Assembly: GCA_020846515.1 (NCBI GenBank)
Contig: JADLDX010000684.1
Span: 1 to 11,224 of the forward strand
Source of the DNA: Pirellulaceae bacterium
Lineage (GTDB): Bacteria; Planctomycetota; Planctomycetia; Pirellulales; Pirellulaceae
DNA length: 11,224 bases
Reading direction: 5' to 3'
In this document: piece after piece, positions 1 through 6,990 of the stretch
How the letters are laid out: each line of letters opens with the position of its first letter
How positions within the stretch are numbered: the first letter of the stretch is position 1
Notes under the pieces: model-generated
Database searches by the model: none
The model's input: the letters and a program-made list of their open reading frames with translations, nothing else
Told to the model about the DNA's origin: nothing
Program-made: the position numbers and the translations under genes

Positions 1-22
1 AACTCGCCTCTGCGGCGCACGC

Positions 23-88
23 ACCCTCCCCGAAAATCTACGCTGAAGGCGTGATTTTCGACCCTCCCTAAGCTGCGCTTGGGAGGGT
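23..88. repeat. Tandem hairpins downstream of pabA
   Basis: Two hairpins of the same design lie back to back. The first pairs CGAAAATC (31-38) with GATTTTCG (53-60), then has an unpaired T39, then ACGC (40-43) with GCGT (49-52) around a 5-nt loop. The second pairs ACCCTCCC (61-68) with GGGAGGGT (81-88), then has an unpaired T69, then AAGC (70-73) with GCTT (77-80) around TGC. ACCCTCCC also occurs at 23-30, so GGGAGGGT could instead pair there and enclose the first hairpin. The second hairpin ends 4 bases past the pabA stop and may terminate or protect the 3' end of that transcript, although no T tract follows it on the minus strand. It may equally be a dispersed intergenic repeat. The pairing is read directly; the role is inferred. 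Confidence 0.6.
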
Positions 89-92
89 TAGT

Positions 93-830
93 TCACTCAA
101 GCTTGGATGATGGCCCTGCAACAGGCAGTACTGTCGGGGGCAAAGCTGTGGGGGGCATGTCGGGTGTCTGGTCAAGACTCTGCTTACTGAAGCTCGTCCA
201 AACCTGCGGAGATGCAAAGTCGGCATCGGGTAATGGCTGGCCATCGGACAGTTCGGCGATGGTTAAGAAGTTTTGTAGGATACGATAGCCGACTTCGCTC
301 AGGATCGATTCGGGATGAAACTGTACGCCAAACACGGGCCAGCGCTGGTGCTCCACCGCCATGATGATCGATGAACCATCCTCCGCCTGGCAAGTACCGA
401 TGATGCGTAACTGGTCAGGCAAACTCGCTGGCTCAGCGACCAACGAGTGATAACGCGCTGCTTCAAACGGATTGGGCAATCCCTCGAACAATCGCGACGG
501 CAAATAGTGGATGGCGCTGCTGCGACCATGCACCGCGCGCGGGGCTCGCACGATCCTGGCCCCAAACGACTGACAGATCGCTTGATGGCCCAAGCAAACG
601 CCCAACATCGGCAGCTGTTGGTGAAATCGCCGAATCACTTCCAGACTGAGACCCGCCTGCTCGGGCGCTTTGGGACCAGGTGAGATGATCACCGCCGTAT
701 ACTCACCCGCCTCAAGTCGCTCCAGTTCCACCTCATCGCTGCGCACGACTGTCGTCTCTTGCCCCAAGCGTTTCAGATAACGCTCGAGGTTGAATACAAA
801 ACTGTCATAGTTGTCGATGAGCAAAATCAT
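93..830 (-). CDS. pabA: Aminodeoxychorismate synthase, glutamine amidotransferase subunit (PabA)
   Basis: This class I glutamine amidotransferase releases ammonia from glutamine for PabB, which uses it to convert chorismate to 4-amino-4-deoxychorismate, the precursor of p-aminobenzoate. It is cytosolic. The start MILLIDNYDSFV is the family's typical N-terminus. The oxyanion region PGPKAPEQAG lies at 51-60, the nucleophile Cys79 sits in LGVCLGHQAI, and His172 and Glu174 in FHPES complete the triad. The catalytic domain ends near residue 190, the usual family length. About 55 further residues form a Pro/Ser/Thr-rich tail of unknown use. The ATG is 15 bases after the pabB stop, so the two are almost certainly cotranscribed. 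By itself the protein cannot be told from TrpG, and amphibolic subunits serving both enzymes exist. The PabB-type partner decides the name. Confidence 0.9.
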   Translation of the reverse strand: MILLIDNYDSFVFNLERYLKRLGQETTVVRSDEVELERLEAGEYTAVIISPGPKAPEQAGLSLEVIRRFHQQLPMLGVCLGHQAICQSFGARIVRAPRAVHGRSSAIHYLPSRLFEGLPNPFEAARYHSLVAEPASLPDQLRIIGTCQAEDGSSIIMAVEHQRWPVFGVQFHPESILSEVGYRILQNFLTIAELSDGQPLPDADFASPQVWTSFSKQSLDQTPDMPPTALPPTVLPVAGPSSKLE

Positions 831-845
831 GGACGCACCAAAATT

Positions 846-2312
846 CTATACGACCAATTGATCGATGGCCCGCAAGATACCATCGGCTTTGTGCCAGGTC
901 TCTTGCTCTTCCATTTCAGGCTGACTGTCGGCCACTATCCCACCGCCGACGGGCAACTGCCACCAACCTTCGCACGCAGTGATCGTGCGAATGAGAATGT
1001 TCAGATCCATATCACCGGCAAACGAGATGTAACCCAAGCTACCGCAGTAAGGTCCACGACAAGTTGGCTCCAGTTCGGCAATGATCTCCATGGCTCTTAT
1101 CTTCGGTGCGCCAGTGATACTGCCTCCAGGGAAGGTAGCCTTGAGTATATCGATAGGTGTACGACCACTGGATAACTTCGCTTCAATCGCACTAACCAAA
1201 TGCCACACGTATCGATAACCCTCTAGCTCGCACAACTGCGACACTCGAACACTGTCTTGATCGGCGATGCGTGACAAGTCGTTGCGTAGCAGGTCGACGA
1301 TCATGACATTTTCGCTGCGATCCTTTGGGCTATTGCGCAGCAACTGAGCAATCCCTTGATCGGCCACTGGATCGCTCATGCGTGGACGTGTGCCTTTGAT
1401 CGGCCTGACTTCGATCTGACCGTTTTGCAATTTCAAAAAGCGTTCGGGGGACGTACTGACCACTTGTACGCGTCCAAAGTCAGCGTAGCCGGCAAATGGT
1501 GCTGGGTTGGTGGTCCGGAGGTGCAACGCGAGATCTGCGGCCGAGCAGCGCGCCTTGTGCAGAAGTCGCTGGGCGAGGTTGACTTGAAAGATATCGCCCG
1601 CATGCACGTACTCGACGGCACGCGTGACAGCTTGACGATAGCCTGATGACGAAAAATTACTGGTCCAATTGCTAGACCAACGCGTAGGATATTGCGGAGC
1701 CAATCGATTGGCGGCCAGCGGCCAGGTGCCGGTCGCGGTAAGTGGTCGCGGATCTTTCGATGGCGCATCGGATTCCAGATGAGCCAACAGTTGCTGCAGT
1801 CGCCGATACGCCTGTATCTCTCGGGCGCGTCCGACCTTCGGCCACCCCTGACTAACGACCCAACTCTGACCGCGCGCATGGTCCCACGCCAACACTACGT
1901 CATACAGGCCCAGCGCTGCCAAGGGCAACTGAAATTCGTTGTATCGAAAACTGGGCAACTTTTCAAAACAGGCACCCAACTCATAACCGAACCAGCCCAT
2001 CCAACCACCCTGAAACGGCGGCAACTCTGCTACCGCCGGTTGGTAGTACTGCTGGCAGAATCGCGCCACACTATCAAGAGCTTCAGCGTATGGCTTGTCG
2101 ATACGCAGTGTTACCAGCGGATCAGCCGCCAGGTAACTATAACGTCCGAGGTTCGTCAGCGACTGGCTACTATCCAGCCACACACATCCAGGCAGCCGAC
2201 TAAGCCGTCGAAAGCAATGCTCAGGCGACCAACTACTGGGCAGCGCGCGCACAAAAGGATCAAACTGGGAGGCGACGGTCGACACGTGGAGGAGACAGTT
2301 TCGATGCTTCAA
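846..2312 (-). CDS. pabB: Aminodeoxychorismate synthase component I (PabB)
   Basis: The protein is a chorismate-binding enzyme that aminates chorismate at C4 with ammonia supplied by PabA, giving 4-amino-4-deoxychorismate. At 488 residues it has the usual N-terminal region (about 1-200, with YSYLAADP near 59-65) and the chorismate-binding domain (about 220-488). Visible motifs are GDIFQVNLAQR (239-249), LLRNDLSRIA (341-350), FPGGSITGAPK (394-404) and GGGIVADSQPEMEEQE near the end. The deciding feature is PIKGTRPR (304-311): its Lys306 matches the PabB active-site lysine, where anthranilate synthase TrpE has Ala (PIAGT). The start given is a TTG. An in-frame stop lies nine codons upstream with no ATG between, and no Shine-Dalgarno is evident. 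A GTG ten codons in is an alternative start. It is the second gene of the probable three-gene operon. Confidence 0.92.
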   Translation of the reverse strand: MKHRNCLLHVSTVASQFDPFVRALPSSWSPEHCFRRLSRLPGCVWLDSSQSLTNLGRYSYLAADPLVTLRIDKPYAEALDSVARFCQQYYQPAVAELPPFQGGWMGWFGYELGACFEKLPSFRYNEFQLPLAALGLYDVVLAWDHARGQSWVVSQGWPKVGRAREIQAYRRLQQLLAHLESDAPSKDPRPLTATGTWPLAANRLAPQYPTRWSSNWTSNFSSSGYRQAVTRAVEYVHAGDIFQVNLAQRLLHKARCSAADLALHLRTTNPAPFAGYADFGRVQVVSTSPERFLKLQNGQIEVRPIKGTRPRMSDPVADQGIAQLLRNSPKDRSENVMIVDLLRNDLSRIADQDSVRVSQLCELEGYRYVWHLVSAIEAKLSSGRTPIDILKATFPGGSITGAPKIRAMEIIAELEPTCRGPYCGSLGYISFAGDMDLNILIRTITACEGWWQLPVGGGIVADSQPEMEEQETWHKADGILRAIDQLVV

Positions 2313-2434
2313 GAGTTTCGCAAAGCAGTAAACCGCTTATTTTAGTGTCGTCACGCCGTGGGAGGAAGAACATGACCAGCGTATTACAGCTTTGGCGAAA
2401 ATATCTTTGCCGATAATGTTTTTGCCTCAGCATG

Positions 2435-3853
2435 CTATTGGTCGGCAGATTTGCGTCGCGCCAGGCGATGCGATTTTTCATAACGGGTCAGATATCCCCA
2501 GCGCAGCGCTTCATCCTGCTCGTACTGTTTGTCCAGCGTCAGGGCAGTCAGTGCTTTGCACATCTCGTAGCCCAAGTAAAATGCGTGGCTGGCATCCAAT
2601 CGCGGCCCTAGCGGACTGTCCAGCACTTCATTGAAGATCGCCATCGGATCGGCACCTTGAAAATGGTAACCGGCGGCCAAGAAATGGATCACTCCGTCCT
2701 GCGCCAGCAAACGAACGTTGCTGTCACGGATCGATTCGGCCAAATCCTCGATGACCTCACTGGTGTATCGATTTACTTTGCCATCGCGCAGCATGACCAA
2801 TCGATCGTCCAGCCGTTTAGGCGGCACACTGTGTTTGACAGCGTAGTGCACTAGTCGTCTGGCAATATCGCACTCTTGCACACTGGTTCGCGCCCAGTTG
2901 ATCACGTTCGTGGTCAACACACTCTGGATGCTCAGTTCCTGACAGATACCCAGCAACAACATGTTGATACCAGCTGAATCTACGTCGGTCAGTTCAGTGA
3001 GGTTACCGATACCCATCATCATGGGCAGCTCTGCATATCGTGAGCGCACTTGTGCGTAGCGCTGAAGACTGCGCGCTAGTCCACAACCAATCGGTTCGAG
3101 AATCGGATCCAAGCGTACTTTCACTCCGCGGGCGACTAAAAATTCTATCGTTTCAAAAAAATTTTTTTCTTCGTTCGGCACATCGGGAACCACTACAACT
3201 TCAGCACCCCAATCGAGCGCTGATCGACAGTTGGTACTGTTGACCGAGAGTACTAATTCCGCGCCAGCGCGGCACGCCTGCGCCACTTCATCGGCGTCGA
3301 ATGAATCGATCGATACACGTATCTGACGCTCGCGCAGCGCACTGACTGCATCACCGACGTTATGCCAGGTTACCCCAGGCGTGCAACCCAAATCGATGAT
3401 GTCGGCGCCTTGCTCGCGCAGTTGAATGGCGCGCGAAATCAATTGATCCATCGAGTAGGCGGGAGCATGATTGATCTCAGCCAAAATCTCAATCGAGTAC
3501 TCCGTCAGGTCAGCAGCGCTTTCGCGCTTTTTCCCGAAGAATTCTGACAAATTGCGAATGTCGCGCGGACCACAATCAACCTGCACTGATAAACCACTAC
3601 GCAGTTCATTCAGTCCACTTTCTAAGTGACCAGGTACGATGATGCGCGTCACGCCCGCAGGCACTGTCAACTTGCGCAGCAACCACTTCGGAGTCATCAA
3701 CGCAGCCACCGTAATCGGCAAAGCTACGATCGAAAAATCAAAACCGATCTTGTCGGCAAGACTGCTGACAGTCGATTGCACAGCGCTCTGCGCAAGCTGG
3801 CCAGTAACGAACAGGATGTGCTCGCGCGATGCTGGTATGGAATCATTTGACAT
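2435..3853 (-). CDS. Dihydropteroate-synthase-like pterin-binding protein (DUF6513 type, putative H4MPT biosynthesis)
   Basis: This 472-residue cytosolic protein combines an N-terminal domain of about 120 residues (starting HILFVTGQLA), a DHPS-like TIM-barrel core and a C-terminal domain from about 365. In the core, INHAP (127-131), ADIIDLG (150-156), SIDSFD (181-186) and MMGIGNLTELTD (279-290) align with the strand ends that hold the pterin in dihydropteroate synthase. True DHPS has GGESTRPG after IIDIG; here it is DLGCTPGVTWHNV, so a different acceptor from free pABA is likely. Homologues, often named dihydropteroate-synthase-related, occur in methanogens and in H4MPT-using bacteria including planctomycetes. 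From that and the adjoining pabBA genes I infer a role in joining the pterin to a pABA-derived ribosyl compound in H4MPT synthesis. The ATG is preceded by AGAGG at about 9 bases. A 122-base gap separates it from pabB. The family call is firm; the reaction is unproven. Confidence 0.8.
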   Translation of the reverse strand: MSNDSIPASREHILFVTGQLAQSAVQSTVSSLADKIGFDFSIVALPITVAALMTPKWLLRKLTVPAGVTRIIVPGHLESGLNELRSGLSVQVDCGPRDIRNLSEFFGKKRESAADLTEYSIEILAEINHAPAYSMDQLISRAIQLREQGADIIDLGCTPGVTWHNVGDAVSALRERQIRVSIDSFDADEVAQACRAGAELVLSVNSTNCRSALDWGAEVVVVPDVPNEEKNFFETIEFLVARGVKVRLDPILEPIGCGLARSLQRYAQVRSRYAELPMMMGIGNLTELTDVDSAGINMLLLGICQELSIQSVLTTNVINWARTSVQECDIARRLVHYAVKHSVPPKRLDDRLVMLRDGKVNRYTSEVIEDLAESIRDSNVRLLAQDGVIHFLAAGYHFQGADPMAIFNEVLDSPLGPRLDASHAFYLGYEMCKALTALTLDKQYEQDEALRWGYLTRYEKSHRLARRKSADQ

Positions 3854-3979
3854 GGTGTCGAACCTCTGCGCTCAAGTATCGCACAGCAGTCATGAAACGC
3901 GTAGTTGAGAAAAAGAGAAGCGAAGAAAAATCGATTTCCATCTTGACCAATTCTGAGTACACACTAAAAAAAGAGTCTG

Positions 3980-4052
3980 TAACGAGGAGTTCGTGGAAAA
4001 ACAACTGTCGTCCTTGTTGTTTTTCGTGGCCGGGACTCCTCGTTATTTTTTT
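3980..4052 (+). terminator. Long nested hairpin with T tract (terminator or attenuator-like)
   Basis: TAACGAGGAGT (3980-3990) pairs perfectly with ACTCCTCGTTA (4035-4045). Inside, GAAAAACAAC (3996-4005) pairs perfectly with GTTGTTTTTC (4016-4025) around the loop TGTCGTCCTT. An asymmetric internal loop (5 and 9 nt) separates the two stems. Seven Ts follow at 4046-4052, giving intrinsic-terminator geometry on the plus strand. A run of As at 3965-3971 supplies a second T tract, about 8 bases off, for the minus strand. Yet the hairpin lies between two divergent genes and 26 bases before the rluA-family start, so it ends no visible plus-strand gene. It could attenuate the downstream gene, insulate the two promoters, or be a palindromic repeat. 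The pairing is seen; the function is inferred. Confidence 0.7.
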
Positions 4053-4078
4053 GCGCTGATGGTAAACGCGAGTTTCGT

Positions 4079-4786
4079 ATGCTCGACATCTTACTCGAAG
4101 AAGCTCACTTCCTAGTCATCAACAAACCCAGCGGTTTATTCTCGCAGAGTGCAGCAGGCATCGAGAACGTACAAGAGATGCTGGTTCAACAGTTGGCAGC
4201 CCGCGACTCGCACCCAGGACGTCCCTTCATCGGTCTGCCACATCGCTTGGATCGTGGTACCTCGGGTGTCATGCTGCTCGCACGCAATCAACGCGCATTG
4301 AAACGATTCGGTGAACAATTCCACAGTCGTAAAGTGGCCAAACATTACATCGCCGTCGTGCACGGTATCATGCCACCAGGTCGCGTGCGTCTGTCGGATT
4401 ACTTGCGCAAGATTCCCGAAAAGCCGCTAGCGGAAATTGTCTCTGCCGAAAGCGATGGAGCCAAACTGGCGGAACTCGATGCCGAGCCGCTGGTGAGCGA
4501 AGCGGGTTTCACACTGGTCAACATCCAACTGCTGACCGGACGCATGCATCAAATCCGCTTGCAACTGGCCAGCCGTGGCTATCCCGTGCTAGGCGATTGG
4601 AGCTACGGCAGTTCACAAACCTTCGGACCGCTAGACCCCGAAGGCTTTCGACAATGCCTGGCGCTGCATTGCCAACGCCTGGAATTTCGACATCCACAAA
4701 CCGCCAAAGCCTGCAGCGTATCGGCACCTGTATCCGAGCATTGGAGCTGCTTGCCCGACAGCTTGCTGCAAGCCGTCCTGAAATAA
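4079..4786 (+). CDS. RluA-family pseudouridine synthase
   Basis: This enzyme isomerises specific uridines to pseudouridine in rRNA or tRNA. It has the full catalytic core of the RluA family: INKPSGL (14-20), the signature HRLDRGTSGVMLLAR (55-69) with catalytic Asp58, the AKHYIAVVHG strand (87-96), and LLTGRMHQIRLQLASRGYPVLGD (151-173). At 235 residues it lacks the N-terminal S4 RNA-binding domain of RluC and RluD. It is nearer in size to RluA, TruC or the short planctomycete members, so the target uridine cannot be named. The ATG at 4079 begins MLDILLEEAHFLVINKP, the normal N-terminus for S4-less members; the upstream ATG at 4059 is out of frame. No strong Shine-Dalgarno is visible. The gene stands alone, with the T-tract hairpin just upstream and a GTAG-foot palindrome 2 bases after its stop. 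Confidence 0.92.
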   Translation: MLDILLEEAHFLVINKPSGLFSQSAAGIENVQEMLVQQLAARDSHPGRPFIGLPHRLDRGTSGVMLLARNQRALKRFGEQFHSRKVAKHYIAVVHGIMPPGRVRLSDYLRKIPEKPLAEIVSAESDGAKLAELDAEPLVSEAGFTLVNIQLLTGRMHQIRLQLASRGYPVLGDWSYGSSQTFGPLDPEGFRQCLALHCQRLEFRHPQTAKACSVSAPVSEHWSCLPDSLLQAVLK

Positions 4787-4788
4787 TC

Positions 4789-4814
4789 GACGAGTCGCGG
4801 AGCGATTCGTCTAC
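4789..4814 (-). repeat. REP-like palindrome, family 2, copy 1
   Basis: Read on the minus strand, GTAG is followed immediately by ACGAATCGC, loop TCC and GCGACTCGT, a 9-bp stem with one G-T pair. The same 22-base core recurs at 7115-7136. This copy starts two bases after the stop of the pseudouridine synthase gene. The layout (GTAG at the foot of a short palindrome, near gene ends) matches REP elements. It may also act as a terminator or mRNA 3'-end stabiliser. Confidence 0.65.
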
Positions 4815-4911
4815 AGCCGGAAAACTTCGCACAATCGATACATTTTAACTGCACAAAGCCTTTGCTAGCTGCCGATGAAAGTCCTACGGCACTTTCTCTC
4901 ACTTCCCCGAG

Positions 4912-5271
4912 ATGCGCGAAATGATCATGCGAACGCTATCGCCCGTACTGTGGTTGAGCCTGGCTGCCCTGGCCAGCTCGCTCGGTTGCACTATGTGCAG
5001 CACAGAACATATGTGCGACTACCCGGGAGTTGGTGGCAAGTGGCAGCGTGGCAACCCAACCTGCGGCAGAGTGGGCTCGACACTCAGCGATGCTGGCGCG
5101 TATCAAAGCGGCAGCACGGTTGAGTTCGGAGCCAATTACGGCGAATCGTGGGGCCTGGTCGATCCGAATGACCCGACACTGGCTCCGGATGCACAGATTA
5201 TCGATGGCGAGTTATTCGAAGGCGAAATGCAAGCCATGCCCGAACCTGGCGCGATCATGATCGGCCCCTGA
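4912..5271 (+). CDS. Small secreted or lipoprotein candidate, Cys-containing
   Basis: A 119-residue protein with a hydrophobic N-terminal segment (about 8-25) ending in SSLGC, so Cys26 is a plausible lipidation site, although Ser rather than Leu/Val/Ile at -3 makes the lipobox imperfect. The mature part holds three more cysteines (29, 35, 51), a Gly-rich stretch GVGGKWQRG, the segment GRVGSTLSDAG, and an acidic C-terminal half ending in PEPGAIMIGP. Similar small Cys-bearing exported proteins, with a segment like GRVGS-LSD, are common in planctomycetes, but I know no function. Start choice is uncertain: ATGs at 4912, 4921 and 4927 are all in frame and none has a clear ribosome binding site. 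Its stop lies 23 bases from the end of the convergent decarboxylase gene. Confidence 0.65.
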   Translation: MREMIMRTLSPVLWLSLAALASSLGCTMCSTEHMCDYPGVGGKWQRGNPTCGRVGSTLSDAGAYQSGSTVEFGANYGESWGLVDPNDPTLAPDAQIIDGELFEGEMQAMPEPGAIMIGP

Positions 5272-5294
5272 TCGGCGACTCTCAGCACGACACA

Positions 5295-6974
5295 TTAAGG
5301 TTGACCTGCCACACGCGCACCCAATCGCTCGGCAAGACGCAGCAGTGTTTGACTGGCGTCGCCCTCTACCAATTTGGCGTGAATCACATGGCACTGACTG
5401 CGGTCGTTCCATGCGCTGTCCAGTGCAGCTAAAAATTCGCCTTCAGTTTGGACCAGGTATCCCTTGCCTGCTCCATACAACTCTGGCAAGCAATGGTAGT
5501 TCCAAGGCAGGATCTCGTTGTACTTCCATTGACCAGCGTGCAAGAAACGTTCGGTGCCGTAACCGTGATTGTCCAGAATGATCAGGATAGGCGAGAACTG
5601 GTTGCGAATCAGGGTCGACAGTTCATTGCCTGTCATCTGAAAAGCGCCATCGCCACACATCACTAGCACGCGTTTTTCCGGTTTGGCAAAGCAGGCACCC
5701 ACAGCCGCAGGGACGGAGAAGCCCATCGATGTGTAATAGGCCGGACTGAGAAAATCGGTACGTTGATGGATGCACAGTTCCGTAGCCGCAAACAACGCAT
5801 CACCGATGTCCGCAATTACGATGGTGTCGTCATCCAATCGCTGATCGATCGCCTTGACCATCCGGCTGATCTGCAGCGGTTGCTCGGGACGAGGCTCAAA
5901 CGGTCGCGAAGCACGAGGGCGCAGTGCTTCGGGAATCTCGCGAACTGCAGGCTGAGGCTTGGCCGCAATCAATCCGTTGAGAAATTCATCCAGCGGAACA
6001 TGATGATAGAAGTGATGCGAGATCTGCAGTTGCTCGCTGGTAACGTAGATGCAATTGGGCACATTCAACTTGGCTGTGTAGATCCCCAAATTGATATCCG
6101 TCATGAAGGCACCCAGCAGCAGGACACAGTCGCTGTCCTCGACATACTCGGTCACTTCGGTTCGCCCCATGGCACCTTCATACAGTCCGATATAAAGCGG
6201 ATGTTTTTCGGGTACTACACTTTTGCCAAGCAGCGTAGCGGCCAGTGGAATCTTGGCTTGCTCGGCCAGCTTCAATACTTGATCTTGCAGATTAAAGCGA
6301 TGGATTTCGATGCCGGCGATAATAATGGGCCGCTGAGCAGCCTGCAGTCGACCTGAGGCTTCGCGAATGGCTTCGGCCAAAGCCTGCGGCTCGACAGTCT
6401 GCGTTTCACGACGGTAGCTGTGCGCTATAGGCGGAATCACGCTCACCATATCCCGAGGCAGTTCGATGTACACAGGACGTTTGTATCGATCGGCCGCATC
6501 CAACACGCGGTCAATTTCGCTGAAGGCCATCAGGGGATCGTTTAGTTCGGCTGTCGCAATGCAAAGTTTTTCGAAAACCTGCAACTGAGTATGAAACTCG
6601 CGGACCTTGTGGTGCAGCAGCGGATTATTTACGCGTTCATTCAAGCCCGGAGCGCCACTGATCAAGACCACCGGTGACTTTTCGGCAAAAGCGCCCGCCA
6701 AGCTGTTGCAGACACTCAGCCCACCGACGCAGTAAGTGACGCAAACCGCGCCCATGCCATTGATTCGCGCATAGGCATCAGCAGCAAAGCCGGCGCAATC
6801 CTCGCGCGTGCAGCCCACGACATTGATCGGGCTCTGCTCCAGCAAACTATAAAAACCCAGTACGTAATCGCCCGGTATGCCGAACACATCGCGGATACCA
6901 TACTCTTGCAGGCGATGAATGAGGTACTGACCAATCGAGACTTCGCTCGCACGTCGACCGAGATTGGTGGCCAT
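5295..6974 (-). CDS. Thiamine-diphosphate 2-keto-acid decarboxylase (PDC/IPDC/KdcA group)
   Basis: The enzyme non-oxidatively decarboxylates a 2-keto acid to an aldehyde, using ThDP and Mg2+ in the cytosol. It is full length at 559 residues with the three-domain order: N-terminal PYR domain (about 10-180), middle domain (about 195-335) and C-terminal PP domain (about 370-540). The catalytic set is complete: Asp36 in GDYVL, Glu58 in the PYR domain, the paired His121-His122, and Glu475 in HGYGTER. These match, from memory, Asp27, Glu50, His113/114 and Glu473 of Zymomonas PDC. The ThDP motif starts GDG (441-443) and ends LDNHGYG. The sequence ERFLHAGQWKYNEILPWNY is closer to indolepyruvate and branched-chain keto acid decarboxylases than to Zymomonas PDC, so the substrate may be larger than pyruvate. 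A good ribosome site, AAAGGAG, sits 6 bases before the ATG. It is monocistronic. Family is firm; substrate is open. Confidence 0.93.
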   Translation of the reverse strand: MATNLGRRASEVSIGQYLIHRLQEYGIRDVFGIPGDYVLGFYSLLEQSPINVVGCTREDCAGFAADAYARINGMGAVCVTYCVGGLSVCNSLAGAFAEKSPVVLISGAPGLNERVNNPLLHHKVREFHTQLQVFEKLCIATAELNDPLMAFSEIDRVLDAADRYKRPVYIELPRDMVSVIPPIAHSYRRETQTVEPQALAEAIREASGRLQAAQRPIIIAGIEIHRFNLQDQVLKLAEQAKIPLAATLLGKSVVPEKHPLYIGLYEGAMGRTEVTEYVEDSDCVLLLGAFMTDINLGIYTAKLNVPNCIYVTSEQLQISHHFYHHVPLDEFLNGLIAAKPQPAVREIPEALRPRASRPFEPRPEQPLQISRMVKAIDQRLDDDTIVIADIGDALFAATELCIHQRTDFLSPAYYTSMGFSVPAAVGACFAKPEKRVLVMCGDGAFQMTGNELSTLIRNQFSPILIILDNHGYGTERFLHAGQWKYNEILPWNYHCLPELYGAGKGYLVQTEGEFLAALDSAWNDRSQCHVIHAKLVEGDASQTLLRLAERLGARVAGQP

Positions 6975-6990
6975 TGTATGCTCCTTTTTT
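6975..6990 (-). promoter_or_regulatory. Ribosome binding site of the decarboxylase gene
   Basis: On the minus strand AAAAAAGGAG (6981-6990) is followed by CATACA and the ATG at 6974. This is the clearest Shine-Dalgarno in the window and fixes the start. It directly adjoins the first copy of the tandem palindromic repeat. Confidence 0.75.

Noticed and set aside
93..2312. Anthranilate synthase pair trpE/trpG
   Set aside because: The large subunit has PIKGT with the PabB lysine rather than the PIAGT of TrpE, and the neighbour is a pterin-type gene rather than a tryptophan gene.
1692..2345. Plus-strand frame of 217 codons opposite pabB
   Set aside because: It is antisense to a well-supported pabB and shows no recognisable domain or sensible composition.
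2435..3853. Ordinary folate dihydropteroate synthase (folP)
   Set aside because: The length, extra N- and C-terminal domains and missing GGESTRPG loop do not fit FolP.
5763..6356. Plus-strand frame of 197 codons opposite the decarboxylase
   Set aside because: The minus strand encodes a complete, motif-supported decarboxylase; the antisense frame has no domain.
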